Shown: piece after piece, positions 8,002 through 16,700 of the stretch
Layout of the letters: each line of letters opens with the position of its first letter
Numbering within the stretch: the first letter of the stretch is position 1
Source of the DNA: Acetatifactor sp.
GTDB taxonomy: Bacteria; Bacillota; Clostridia; Lachnospirales; Lachnospiraceae
Assembly: GCA_016293615.1 (NCBI GenBank)
Contig: JAEDDX010000040.1
Location: forward strand, 1 to 26,206
Length of the DNA: 26,206 nt
Reading direction: 5' to 3'
Notes under the pieces: generated by a model
Databases searched by the model: none
What the model saw: the letters and a program-made list of their open reading frames with translations, nothing else
Told to the model about the DNA's origin: nothing
Translations under genes and position numbers: made by a program

Positions 8002-9151
8002 CATGCATAAGAAACCGTTAGAACTTTATTTCCATATACCTTTTTGCGTTAAGAAATGTGATTACTGTGACTTCCTGTCCGCTCCCGCCGGGGAGCAGGA
8101 CAGGGAGGCTTATATGTCTGCACTGATTCAGGAAACCATCCAAAGAGCGCCGGAATACCAGGCCTATAAGGTGGTTTCTGTTTTTATTGGCGGAGGAACG
8201 CCCTCGGTTGTGGAGAAAGAGCAGATCGCCGGACTGCTTGACCAAGTGCACCGCCTGTATGATGTCTCTCCGGATGCGGAGGTGACGATAGAGGTGAACC
8301 CCGGCACGGTGGACTTGGAAAAGCTGACTGTATACAGACAGGCGGGCATCAACCGGTTGAGCATTGGTCTGCAGACGGCAAACGACGCAGAACTGCAGGC
8401 AATCGGCAGGATCCATACCTGGCAGCAGTTTCTGGATACATACCGGGCGGCAGCGGCGGCCGGATTTACGAATATCAATGTAGATCTGATGAGCGCCCTG
8501 CCGGGACAGACCTTGGAAAGCTACAGAAGCTCTGTGCAAAAGGTTCTTGCCCTGCGTCCGGCGCCAACTCATATTTCAGCGTACAGCCTGATTCTGGAGG
8601 AAGGGACACGGCTGTACGAAGCGGTGGAAAAAGGCAGCGTTGTGCTTCCGGGCGAAGAGACAGACCGGCTGATGTACGAAGAGACAGACAGACTGCTCTC
8701 GGAAGCGGGCTTTGTGCGCTACGAGATCTCCAATTATGCGAAGGCGGGGTATGAGTGCCGCCACAACTGCGGCTATTGGACGAGAACCGAATATGCGGGC
8801 TTCGGCATCGGTGCGGCTTCCCTGATCTCGAATGTCCGCTTTTCCAATGCGGCGGATATCCGGGAATATATTGCACATCCTTTGCGTGTCCGGGGAGAGG
8901 AAGAACGCTTATCCCGGGAAGAACAGATGGAGGAGTTTATGTTTCTGGGGCTTCGCCTGACGAAAGGAATTGAGGTGCGTACCTTTGAAGAACTTTTTGG
9001 CGTTGCACTCCCGGAGGTTTACGGCGAGGTCATTGCAAAGAACCTCGCAGACGGCCTGCTCTGCTATACGAACGACGGCAAGTCGCTTGCCCTTACGAAA
9101 AAAGGACTGGACCTATCCAATTATGTATATGCACAGTTTTTGATTTCGTGA
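7991..9151 (+). CDS. hemW: Radical SAM protein HemW (heme chaperone)
   Basis: HemW is a radical SAM family protein that binds heme and is thought to deliver it to membrane enzymes; it is often misannotated as coproporphyrinogen III dehydrogenase HemN. The 386-residue protein has the [4Fe-4S] motif HIPFCVKKCDYCDF with Cys19, Cys23 and Cys26. The next position is Phe28, where true HemN has a fourth Cys, which favours HemW. GGGTPS follows, and the HNxxYW-type heme motif of HemW is seen as HNCGYW at 258-263. ATG 7991 overlaps the end of lepA by 11 bp. An ATG at 8003 is an equally possible start, and neither has a strong ribosome site. The lepA-hemW order is the same as in Bacillus. Confidence 0.94.
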   Translation: MINNMHKKPLELYFHIPFCVKKCDYCDFLSAPAGEQDREAYMSALIQETIQRAPEYQAYKVVSVFIGGGTPSVVEKEQIAGLLDQVHRLYDVSPDAEVTIEVNPGTVDLEKLTVYRQAGINRLSIGLQTANDAELQAIGRIHTWQQFLDTYRAAAAAGFTNINVDLMSALPGQTLESYRSSVQKVLALRPAPTHISAYSLILEEGTRLYEAVEKGSVVLPGEETDRLMYEETDRLLSEAGFVRYEISNYAKAGYECRHNCGYWTRTEYAGFGIGAASLISNVRFSNAADIREYIAHPLRVRGEEERLSREEQMEEFMFLGLRLTKGIEVRTFEELFGVALPEVYGEVIAKNLADGLLCYTNDGKSLALTKKGLDLSNYVYAQFLIS

Positions 9152-9156
9152 CAGGC

Positions 9157-9184
9157 ACCGCAGCCGTGAGGTACTCATAGACTA
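9157..9184 (+). promoter_or_regulatory. Candidate sigma-K/sigma-E promoter for sigK
   Basis: CATAGACTA at 9176-9184 fits the CATAnnnTA -10 element of mother-cell sigma factors, and AC at 9157-9158 lies 17 nt upstream as in the sigma-K consensus. Transcription would begin near 9191, which would leave only the later start codons of sigK on the message. The -35 element is very short, so chance is possible. Confidence 0.45.
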
Positions 9185-9214
9185 TTGTTAAGAGTGCTTT
9201 CGCGGGGGTATCCT

Positions 9215-9847
9215 TTGAAAACCTTTCAGAAACCGCTTACGCAGGGAGAGGAAACAGAATATGTCCGTATGCTCAGAGAGGGAAATGGTGACGAGGCGCG
9301 GCTTGCAAAACAGATCCTCGTGGAGCGGAATCTGCGCCTGGTAGCTCATATTGTGAAGAAATATACAAACAGCGATGAGGATATGGAGGATCTGATCTCT
9401 GTCGGATGTATCGGCCTGATCAAGGCTGTGGACAGCTTCGACGAGAAGAAGGGGCGGCTGGCAACCTATGCATGCAGATGCATCGACAATGAACTCCTGA
9501 TGCTGTTTCGCGGAAAGAAGAAGTATTCTAAGGAGATTTCGCTCTATGAATCCATAGGACAGGACAAAGAGGGAAATGAGATCCGGCTGATGGATGTCAT
9601 AGAACACAGACAGACGGACATTCTTGACCGCATGGTACTGTCGGACAATGTGAGAAAGCTGTACGCCGTTCTGCAAAGTGCCCTAACAAGCCGTGAGAAG
9701 GAGATCCTCAGAATGCGGTACGGACTGAACGGTTCTCCCGAGATGACGCAAAATGAAGTGGGCGCAAGACTGGGTATTTCGAGAAGCTATGTGTCCCGCA
9801 TCGAGAAGAAAGCGCTCCTGAAACTCAGACAGGAGTTCGAAACATGA
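9215..9847 (+). CDS. sigK: Sporulation sigma factor SigK
   Basis: This sigma-70 family factor would direct late mother-cell gene expression during sporulation. The protein carries sigma region 2 (RNLRLVAHIVKKYTNSDEDMEDLISVGCIGLIKAVDSFD...LATYACRCIDNELLM), the SigK-like block LYESIGQDKEGNEI, and a region 4 helix-turn-helix (TQNEVGARLGISRSYVSRIEKKALLKL). No ATG is available. The in-frame stop at 9167-9169 limits the N-terminus to TTG 9185, GTG 9194 or TTG 9215. I prefer TTG 9215 (210 residues) because GGGGG precedes it by 6 nt and because the candidate sporulation promoter would start transcription after 9185. Either way there is no room for the roughly 20-residue hydrophobic pro-sequence of Bacillus pro-SigK. 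The gene is intact, with no skin-like insertion, and follows hemW closely. Confidence 0.88.
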   Translation: MKTFQKPLTQGEETEYVRMLREGNGDEARLAKQILVERNLRLVAHIVKKYTNSDEDMEDLISVGCIGLIKAVDSFDEKKGRLATYACRCIDNELLMLFRGKKKYSKEISLYESIGQDKEGNEIRLMDVIEHRQTDILDRMVLSDNVRKLYAVLQSALTSREKEILRMRYGLNGSPEMTQNEVGARLGISRSYVSRIEKKALLKLRQEFET

Positions 9848-9855
9848 AAAATCGT

Positions 9856-9884
9856 TTGCTATTGAACGAATGTTAAGATATAAT
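9856..9884 (+). promoter_or_regulatory. Sigma-A promoter for comM-dprA
   Basis: A perfect TATAAT at 9879-9884 has TTGCTA at 9856-9861 exactly 17 nt upstream. Transcription would start near 9891, giving a leader of about 165 nt before comM. The element begins 9 bp after the sigK stop codon. Confidence 0.7.
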
Positions 9885-9905
9885 ATACCTATCAGTAAAA
9901 ATCCG

Positions 9906-9953
9906 GTCTGACGGGTGCCGGTTCGTAGCGTTCTGCCACGGTTCCCGACAGAC
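9906..9953 (+). other. Structured 5' leader hairpin before comM
   Basis: GTCTG, CGGG and CCG (9906-9910, 9912-9915, 9918-9920) pair in order with CGG, CCCG and CAGAC (9939-9941, 9944-9947, 9949-9953). The stem is broken only by a symmetric A/A mismatch and a TG/TT internal loop, with an 18-nt apical loop. No U-tract follows, so it is not a terminator. It does not match a riboswitch class that I can recognise. The rest of the leader to 10040 shows nothing clear. Confidence 0.55.
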
Positions 9954-10054
9954 TTCCATGAATTCTGATGTTCCAAATCATTCCAACCATTACAATTGAA
10001 CACTCTTTCCGAACACAATTCCGAAAGGGGAGAATTCCAAAAGGAGGACAAATC

Positions 10055-11596
10055 ATGTTTTGTACGATTCTATCCGGGGCCCTTTATGGGGTGTCGGCTT
10101 ATCCTGTAGGCGTGGAGGTGGATATCTCGCAGGGGCTTCCCGGATTTTCCATGGTGGGATCTCTGGGCGCTGAGGTGCGCGAGAGCAGGGAGCGGGTGAC
10201 GGTTGCGCTGAAAAATGCGGGATTTGACCTGCCGCCAAGGCATATTACGGTCAACCTGTCGCCGGCGGATAAGAGAAAAGAAGGGAGTGCCTACGATCTT
10301 CCCATCGCGGTGGGAATTCTGGAGGCGATGGAGTACTTTCCGCAGGGAGCGGCAAAGGATATTCTGTTTCTCGGAGAGCTTGGTCTGGACGGCGAGGTCA
10401 AAAAGGTGCGCGGCGTCCTGCCGATTGTGCGGGAGGCCGCCGCAAGGGGAATGAAAGAGTGTATTGTACCTGCCGTGAATGCCTCGGAGGGAGCCGTGAT
10501 TCCCGGCATAAAGGTGAGAGGAGCGTCGAATATCCGGGAAGTTTTCTGCTTCCTGACGGAGGAGGACGCGAGACTTCGGGAGGATATTCTGCCTGCGGCA
10601 AAACAGCCGAAGGGAACGGACGAACCGATCTGGGCGGGTCAGTATGACTTTTCTGAAGTAAACGGACAGGAGACGGCAAGACGCGCTGCGGAGATCGCAG
10701 CGGCGGGCTTTCACAATCTGCTGATGGTGGGACCGCCGGGTGCCGGTAAATCCATGATTGCCAAAAGAATGCCCGGGATTCTTCCGCCTCTGACTCTGGA
10801 CGAATGTCTGGAGGTGACGACGGTAGCCAGCGTAGCGGGACTGCTTGAAGAAGGACAGGGACTGGTGACGAAGAGACCGTTTCAGAATCCCCATCATACC
10901 ATCTCCCAGGCAGCTCTGGTGGGAGGCGGTTCCAACCCGAGACCGGGTATGATTTCCCTGGCGCACAGGGGAGTGTTGTTTCTCGATGAGCTGCCCGAGT
11001 TTCAACGGATCGCGCTGGATGCCTTAAGACAACCCCTGGAGGAGAGAAAGGTATCCATTGCAAGAACGGCGGGGAATGTGGTCTATCCGAGCGATTTTGA
11101 ATTGGTCTGCGCGATGAACCCCTGCCCGTGCGGGTATTATCCGGACAGGAACCGGTGTCATTGCACAGAGGCACAGATCAAGAAATATATGGGAAAGGTT
11201 TCGGGACCGATTCTGGACCGTATTGATTTGTGCGTGGAGCTTCACCCGGTGGATGTTGCGGGTCTGCAGAAGGGACAGAAGGCAGAGAGCAGCGACGATA
11301 TCCGAAAACGGGTATGGAAGGCAAGAGAGCTTCAGAACAAGAGATTCCGGGGCAGCAGATATCGTTTCAACGCCGATATTGAGGGGGCGGATATCGATCT
11401 TTACTGCGCGCTGGGAAGAGACGAAAAAGAGTGTATGGAGAAAATCTACAAATCGTTGAAGCTCAGTGCCAGAGCCTATCACAGGATCCTGAAGGTGGCG
11501 CGTACCATCGCGGATCTGGACGGCGCGAAGAAAATCAGTGTGGAGCATCTGACGGAGGCGGCCTTCTACAGACCTTCGCTGGAGTATTGGATTTAG
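10055..11596 (+). CDS. comM: ComM/YifB family Mg-chelatase-like AAA+ ATPase
   Basis: In naturally competent Gram-negative bacteria ComM is a hexameric helicase that helps branch migration when DNA is integrated; the Gram-positive homologues (YifB) are less studied. The 513-residue protein has an N-terminal Lon-protease-like fold (about 1-165), the AAA+ Mg-chelatase domain with Walker A GPPGAGKS at 226-233 and Walker B VLFLDE at 307-312, a Cys cluster MNPCPCGYYPDRNRCHC (Cys357, 359, 368, 370) that could hold zinc, and the C-terminal Mg-chelatase helical domain. ATG 10055 has a strong AAGGAGG 7 nt upstream. An open frame back to 9968 lacks a ribosome site and crosses the leader. dprA follows 45 bp later, which supports a shared role in handling incoming or single-stranded DNA. 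Confidence 0.93.
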   Translation: MFCTILSGALYGVSAYPVGVEVDISQGLPGFSMVGSLGAEVRESRERVTVALKNAGFDLPPRHITVNLSPADKRKEGSAYDLPIAVGILEAMEYFPQGAAKDILFLGELGLDGEVKKVRGVLPIVREAAARGMKECIVPAVNASEGAVIPGIKVRGASNIREVFCFLTEEDARLREDILPAAKQPKGTDEPIWAGQYDFSEVNGQETARRAAEIAAAGFHNLLMVGPPGAGKSMIAKRMPGILPPLTLDECLEVTTVASVAGLLEEGQGLVTKRPFQNPHHTISQAALVGGGSNPRPGMISLAHRGVLFLDELPEFQRIALDALRQPLEERKVSIARTAGNVVYPSDFELVCAMNPCPCGYYPDRNRCHCTEAQIKKYMGKVSGPILDRIDLCVELHPVDVAGLQKGQKAESSDDIRKRVWKARELQNKRFRGSRYRFNADIEGADIDLYCALGRDEKECMEKIYKSLKLSARAYHRILKVARTIADLDGAKKISVEHLTEAAFYRPSLEYWI

Positions 11597-11641
11597 GGAA
11601 GAATCATGTCTGAGTATGAATAAGACAGAAAGGGGATGCAT

Positions 11642-12535
11642 ATGCAGCAGCAAGAGGAAAAGAGAGAGGACGAAATTCGCCTGATACGCCTGGGGGAGGA
11701 GGGCTATCCCAAACGACTTGCCAACATACCGGGCCCTCCGAAGCAATTGTACTGGATCGGCGAACTGCCGCGGGAAGAGATTCCGTCCGTGGCGGTGATC
11801 GGCGCCAGAGACTGTTCGGAGTACGGTAGATTTGTAGCAAAAAAGTTAGGGGAGACACTTGGGAAAAACGGGATTCAGGTGATCAGCGGCATGGCGAGGG
11901 GAATCGACGGGATTGCACAGGAGGCCGCACTGAAAGCGGGCGGAAGATCCTTTGCGGTCCTCGGAAGCGGCGTCGATGTCTGCTATCCGCAGTCCAACAG
12001 ACCTCTCTATGACAGGCTGAAGACCTGCGGAGGGATCCTGTCCGAATATACCCCGGGGACGCCTGCCGTCGGCAGACTGTTCCCTCCCAGGAACCGTATC
12101 GTCAGCGGACTGGCGGATGTGTTGATCGTGGTGGAGGCCAGAGAGAAAAGCGGAACACTGATCACGACGGACATGGCGTTGGAGCAGGGCAAGGATGTGT
12201 ATGTGGTGCCGGGGAGGATCACGGACAGACTAAGCGACGGCTGCAACAGACTGATTCGAATGGGAGCCGGCGTGATCTTAAATCCGGAAGACTTCGTCCG
12301 GGAACTGCTCGGCGTACAGACAAGCGGTGAAGACCATGCCTTTGCGCCGGAGCTTTCTGCGGAGCTGGCGCCGGTTTACGCGGCGCTTGATTATGCACCG
12401 CAAAGCGTTGCGAAGATCCTGACCGGATTGCCTGCCGGTTACGGGGAAAGAAAACTGATCGCGATGTTATTGCAGCTTTGCATGGAGGGAATCGCGGTCC
12501 AGGTCAGCCCCGGACACTTTTGCAAAAAGGGGTGA
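11642..12535 (+). CDS. dprA: DNA-processing protein DprA (RecA loader)
   Basis: DprA binds single-stranded DNA during natural transformation, protects it and loads RecA. The 297-residue protein has the Rossmann-like DprA core at about 48-215 with SGMARGID (82-89), GSGVDVCYP (108-116), FPPRNRIVSGL (147-157) and SGTLIT (170-175), and a C-terminal winged-helix-like region at about 240-295. Two in-frame ATG codons lie at 11636 and 11642. The AAGGGG site touches the first and is 6 nt from the second, so 11642 is preferred. It forms a unit with comM. The stem of its terminator overlaps its last codons. In Bacillus the next gene would be topA, but here topA is about 8.4 kb further on. Confidence 0.95.
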   Translation: MQQQEEKREDEIRLIRLGEEGYPKRLANIPGPPKQLYWIGELPREEIPSVAVIGARDCSEYGRFVAKKLGETLGKNGIQVISGMARGIDGIAQEAALKAGGRSFAVLGSGVDVCYPQSNRPLYDRLKTCGGILSEYTPGTPAVGRLFPPRNRIVSGLADVLIVVEAREKSGTLITTDMALEQGKDVYVVPGRITDRLSDGCNRLIRMGAGVILNPEDFVRELLGVQTSGEDHAFAPELSAELAPVYAALDYAPQSVAKILTGLPAGYGERKLIAMLLQLCMEGIAVQVSPGHFCKKG

Positions 12536-12559
12536 AACTTTGAGCTTCCCCCTTTTTTT
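12524..12559 (+). terminator. Intrinsic terminator overlapping the end of dprA
   Basis: AAAAAGGGG (12524-12532) pairs with CCCC and the T-run (from 12549 on). The stem is extended inward by GAA/TTC past a bulged T, and seven T at 12553-12559 form the U-tract. The left arm lies inside the last sense codons of dprA. Confidence 0.85.
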
Positions 12560-12572
12560 AGCTGCGACAATC

Positions 12573-12581
12573 TGCTATGAT
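12573..12581 (+). promoter_or_regulatory. Extended -10 promoter for ispG-polC
   Basis: TGC followed by TATGAT (12576-12581) forms an extended -10. At the -35 position there is only the T-run of the dprA terminator, so the extended -10 would carry most of the recognition. The surrounding sequence ATCTGCTAT is identical to that of the lepA promoter. The leader would be about 100 nt. Confidence 0.6.
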
Positions 12582-12690
12582 AGAGGGTAGACGGTTCAGC
12601 TTCGCCCTGATGAGAACGATGCAGGAAATACATGATTTTACGAAAAATGCAGGGTATTCGGGGCGACGCGGCAGGAAAGGAAGTGCTGTA

Positions 12691-13755
12691 ATGTACAGAG
12701 ATCATACAAGAGTGATTCAGATCGGAGACAGAAAAATCGGAGGCGGGAATCCGATTTTGATTCAGTCTATGACAAATACGAAGACAGAGGATGTCGAGGC
12801 AACGGTAAAGCAGATCCTTGCGCTTGAGAAGGCGGGGTGTGAGATCATTCGCTGTACGGTTCCAACCCCGGAGGCTGCGAAGGCGCTTGCCAAGATCAAG
12901 AAACAGATCCATATTCCGTTGGTCGCGGACATTCATTTTGACTACAAAATGGCCATCGCTGCCATGGAAAACGGCGCGGACAAGATTCGCATCAATCCCG
13001 GGAATATCGGCGGCGCGGATAAGGTGAAGGCGGTTGTGGACGCTGCAAGGGAGAGAAACATTCCGATTCGTGTCGGCGTAAACAGCGGTTCTCTTGAGAA
13101 AAATCTGATACAAAAGTACGGCGGTGTAACTGCGGAAGGAATTGTGGAGAGTGCGCTGGATAAGGTGCGTATGATTGAAGAATTTGACTATCATCAGATG
13201 GTGATCAGCATCAAGTCCTCCGATGTTTTAATGTGTGTGAAGGCACATGAATTGCTTGCGGACAAGACAGACTATCCGCTCCATGTGGGTATCACGGAGT
13301 CCGGCACAGTCAGAAGCGGCAATATCAAGTCCTCCATCGGACTGGGACTGATTCTGAATCAGGGCATCGGTGATACCATCCGTGTTTCTCTGACGGGTGA
13401 TCCCGTGGAGGAGATCAGGACCGCAAGGCTGATTCTGCGCACGCTTGGGCTTCGCAAGGGCGGTATCGAGGTGGTGTCCTGCCCGACCTGCGGCAGAACC
13501 CGGATCGATTTGATCGGTCTTGCGACGAAGGTAGAGGAACTGGTGGAAGAATATCCTCTGGATATCAAAGTGGCAGTGATGGGGTGTGTGGTAAACGGCC
13601 CCGGTGAAGCAAAGGAAGCTGACCTCGGTGTGGCAGGCGGAATCGGAGAAGGACTCCTGATACGCAAGGGAGAGATCATCCGTAAGCTGCCGGAGGATCA
13701 GCTCTTAAATGCACTCAGGGAAGAATTAGAACATTGGACAGGTGATAAGGCATGA
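12691..13755 (+). CDS. ispG: 4-hydroxy-3-methylbut-2-enyl diphosphate synthase (GcpE)
   Basis: IspG is the iron-sulfur enzyme that converts MEcPP to HMBPP in the MEP pathway of isoprenoid synthesis. The 354-residue protein is of normal length for Gram-positive IspG. The TIM-barrel part begins HTRVIQIGDRKIGGGNPILIQSMTNT. The cluster-binding C-terminal part shows CPTC (Cys264 and Cys267) and GCVVNGPGEA with Cys299 and Glu306, the four known ligands. ATG 12691 has AAAGGA 9 nt upstream. The open frame back to 12577 starts inside the promoter -10 region and is not used. The stop codon overlaps the polC start as ATGA, so the two are translationally coupled. In Bacillus and many Clostridia, related genes (uppS, cdsA, dxr, rseP) lie near polC, but none is beside it here. 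Confidence 0.97.
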   Translation: MYRDHTRVIQIGDRKIGGGNPILIQSMTNTKTEDVEATVKQILALEKAGCEIIRCTVPTPEAAKALAKIKKQIHIPLVADIHFDYKMAIAAMENGADKIRINPGNIGGADKVKAVVDAARERNIPIRVGVNSGSLEKNLIQKYGGVTAEGIVESALDKVRMIEEFDYHQMVISIKSSDVLMCVKAHELLADKTDYPLHVGITESGTVRSGNIKSSIGLGLILNQGIGDTIRVSLTGDPVEEIRTARLILRTLGLRKGGIEVVSCPTCGRTRIDLIGLATKVEELVEEYPLDIKVAVMGCVVNGPGEAKEADLGVAGGIGEGLLIRKGEIIRKLPEDQLLNALREELEHWTGDKA

Positions 13756-16700
13756 CAAAACCCTTTTTTGAGGTGTTTCACACATTAAAGCTAAACGGCG
13801 GTCTGCATGATAAGATGGAGCAGACGCAGGTGGAGAGGGTGTCCTCCACCAAAAGGAAGGACAGCCTGCATATTTATCTGCTCAGCAAGTCGCTGATTGC
13901 GAAGGAGGATATCTGGAAGGTTGAGAGGGAGATCAAGAATCAGCTCTTCCCAAATCATTTCATGAGTATCACGATTCATGAACGGTTCGAACTCTCCAGT
14001 CAATATACGCCCGAGAATCTGATGCGAATGTACGAGGAAAGCATTCTGGAGGAATTGAAGCAATACAGTCATATCGAGTACAATGCACTTCGCACGGCGG
14101 ACATCACTTATCCTGATTTCGGGAAAATGCTGCTGACGCTGCATGATACAGTTCTAAACAGAAGCAAGGAATATGAACTGATCCGCATTCTCGAGAAGAT
14201 AGTGGTGGAGCGGTGCGGTATCAATTGTAAGATTGAGGTTGCCTATAAGGAAGCCGGCGGGGAAAAGTATGCACAGGACAATGAACTGAAGATTCGAATG
14301 AAAGTGAAGGAAATCTGCAGTCGTGTGAAGCTTTCCGAAGAAGACGGTATGGGCGTCACCCCTGCTGCGGTCGCGGCAGGCGGAGGTCAGACGGAGGCAG
14401 CAGCTGCTGCAGAACCTAAGAACGATGTCTCTAAGAATCAACGGAATACGAAGTCGGCACAAGCTTCCTTTGGCAAGAAGTCAGAGTATAAAAAGGGTGA
14501 GTTCAAGCCGAGGACGAACGGCGGAGATTACACCCGCACTCTGAAACAGTCCGACAACCCCGATGTTATCTACGGAAAAGACTTCGAAGAGGAGGCAATG
14601 CACATCGAGGACATCATCGGTGAGATTGGCGAGGTGATCATCCGCGGCAAGATTCTGAAGCTTGACACCAGGGAGATTCGAAACGAGAAGACAATCGTTA
14701 TGATGGATGTCACGGACTTCACGGATACCATCGGCGTGAAAATGTTTACCCGCAATGAGCATGTGAAGGAGTTGACCGACAGTCTGAAACCGGGCACCTT
14801 TGTTAAAATCAAGGGCGTTGTGAATCTGGACAAATTTGACCATGACCTGACGATTGGTTCCGTCTTCGGCATCAGGAAGATTCCGGACTTTACGACATCC
14901 AGAATGGATACGGCTCCGCACAAGCGTGTTGAGCTTCATTGTCATACCAAGATGAGTGATATGGACGGAGTCTCCGAGGCGAAGGATATTGTAAAGCGGG
15001 CCTATAAATGGGGGCACAGGGCCATCGCGATCACAGACCATGGCGTGGTGCAGAGCTTCACCGATGCCAACCATGTCTGGGAGGATCTGTGGAAGGCGGA
15101 GAAGACGAAGAGAAAGGAAGCGGGCGATCCGAATCCCGACAAGCAGGATTTCTTCAAGATCATCTATGGCGTGGAAGCCTATCTGGTGGATGATCTGAAG
15201 GAAATCGTCACAGGTGACAGAGGACAGACTCTGGCGGATGATTTTGTCGTGTTCGATATCGAGACGACGGGCTTCTCCCCCGTAAATGACCGAATCATTG
15301 AGATCGGCGCGGTAAAGGTAAGCGGCGGCGAGGTGGTGGACCGTTTCTCTGCCTTCGTCAATCCGAAGGTACCGATTCCCTATGAAATAGAGAAACTGAC
15401 CGGCATCCGGGATGAAATGGTACTGGATGCACCGGACATCGAGGAAGTGCTGCCGCAGTTTCTGGCATTTTGTGCGGACTGTGTACTGGTGGCGCACAAT
15501 GCGAACTTTGACATGAGCTTTATCATGGAGAACGCAGGGCGTCTGGGATTTCCGACAGAGTATACCTATGTGGATACGGTCGGTATTGCGAGGGTGCTTT
15601 TGCCGAACCAGAATAAACATACCCTGGATGCCGTTGCGAAGACTCTGGGTATTTCCCTGGAGAATCACCACCGTGCCGTCGACGATGCGGAATGTACGGC
15701 ATGGATTTTTGTGAGGTTTATACAGATGCTTTCTGAGAATGAGGTACATACACTCGCTCAGGTGAATGCAATGGGGGCAGCCAGTGCGGAACTGGTGCGC
15801 AAGCTTCCCTCGTATCATGCGATCATTCTGGCGAAGAACGATATGGGCCGTATCAATCTCTACAGACTGGTGTCGGCGTCCCACTTGACCTACTTTAACA
15901 GACATCCCAGGATTCCCAAGAGCCTTGTCATGAAGTACCGGGAGGGCTTGATTCTGGGCAGCGCCTGTGAGGCGGGCGAGCTTTACCGTGCGCTTTTGGA
16001 CGGACAGAGCGACATGCAGATCGCAAGACTCGTGAATTTCTATGATTATCTGGAGGTGCAGCCGACCGGAAACAACAAGTTCATGATCGCCTCTGAGAAG
16101 ATCCGTACGGTCAATTCCATCGAGGATATTCAGGAGATCAACAGGAGAATTGTGAAGCTCGGCGAGCAGTTCCATAAGCCCGTAGTGGCTACCTGTGATG
16201 TGCATTTCCTTGATCCGGAGGATGAGATCTACCGCAGAATCATCATGGCCGGAAAGGGCTTCGATGACGCGGATGACCAGGCGCCGCTGTATCTGCATAC
16301 GACGGATGAAATGCTGGAGGAGTTTGCGTACCTGGGTGCCGATAAAGCGTATGAGATCGTTGTGAAGAATACCAACATGATCGCCGATATGATTGATACG
16401 ATCTCGCCGGTCCGCCCGGATAAATGTCCTCCCGTCATTGCCAACAGTGACGAGATGCTGCGTAAGATCTGTTATGACAGGGCGCATGAGATCTACGGCC
16501 CCGATCTGCCGGAGATTGTTGCTGCGAGACTGGAGAGAGAGCTCAAGTCTATCATCGGCAACGGTTATGCGGTGATGTATATCATTGCCCAGAAGCTGGT
16601 TTGGAAATCCGTCGAGGACGGTTATCTGGTGGGCTCCAGAGGTTCCGTAGGCAGTTCCTTTGCGGCTACCATGGCGGGAATCACGGAGGTCAACCCCTTA

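Noticed and set aside
9848..10054. A known riboswitch before comM
   Set aside because: I compared the leader by eye with the features I know of preQ1, THF, fluoride, guanidine, ZTP and cyclic di-GMP aptamers and saw no match. It is reported only as a structured leader.
14481..16487. A 668-codon open frame on the minus strand inside polC
   Set aside because: It lies wholly antisense to the clearly conserved PolC exonuclease and polymerase region, shows no protein family signature, and has no ribosome site. It is a shadow frame of a GC-balanced gene.
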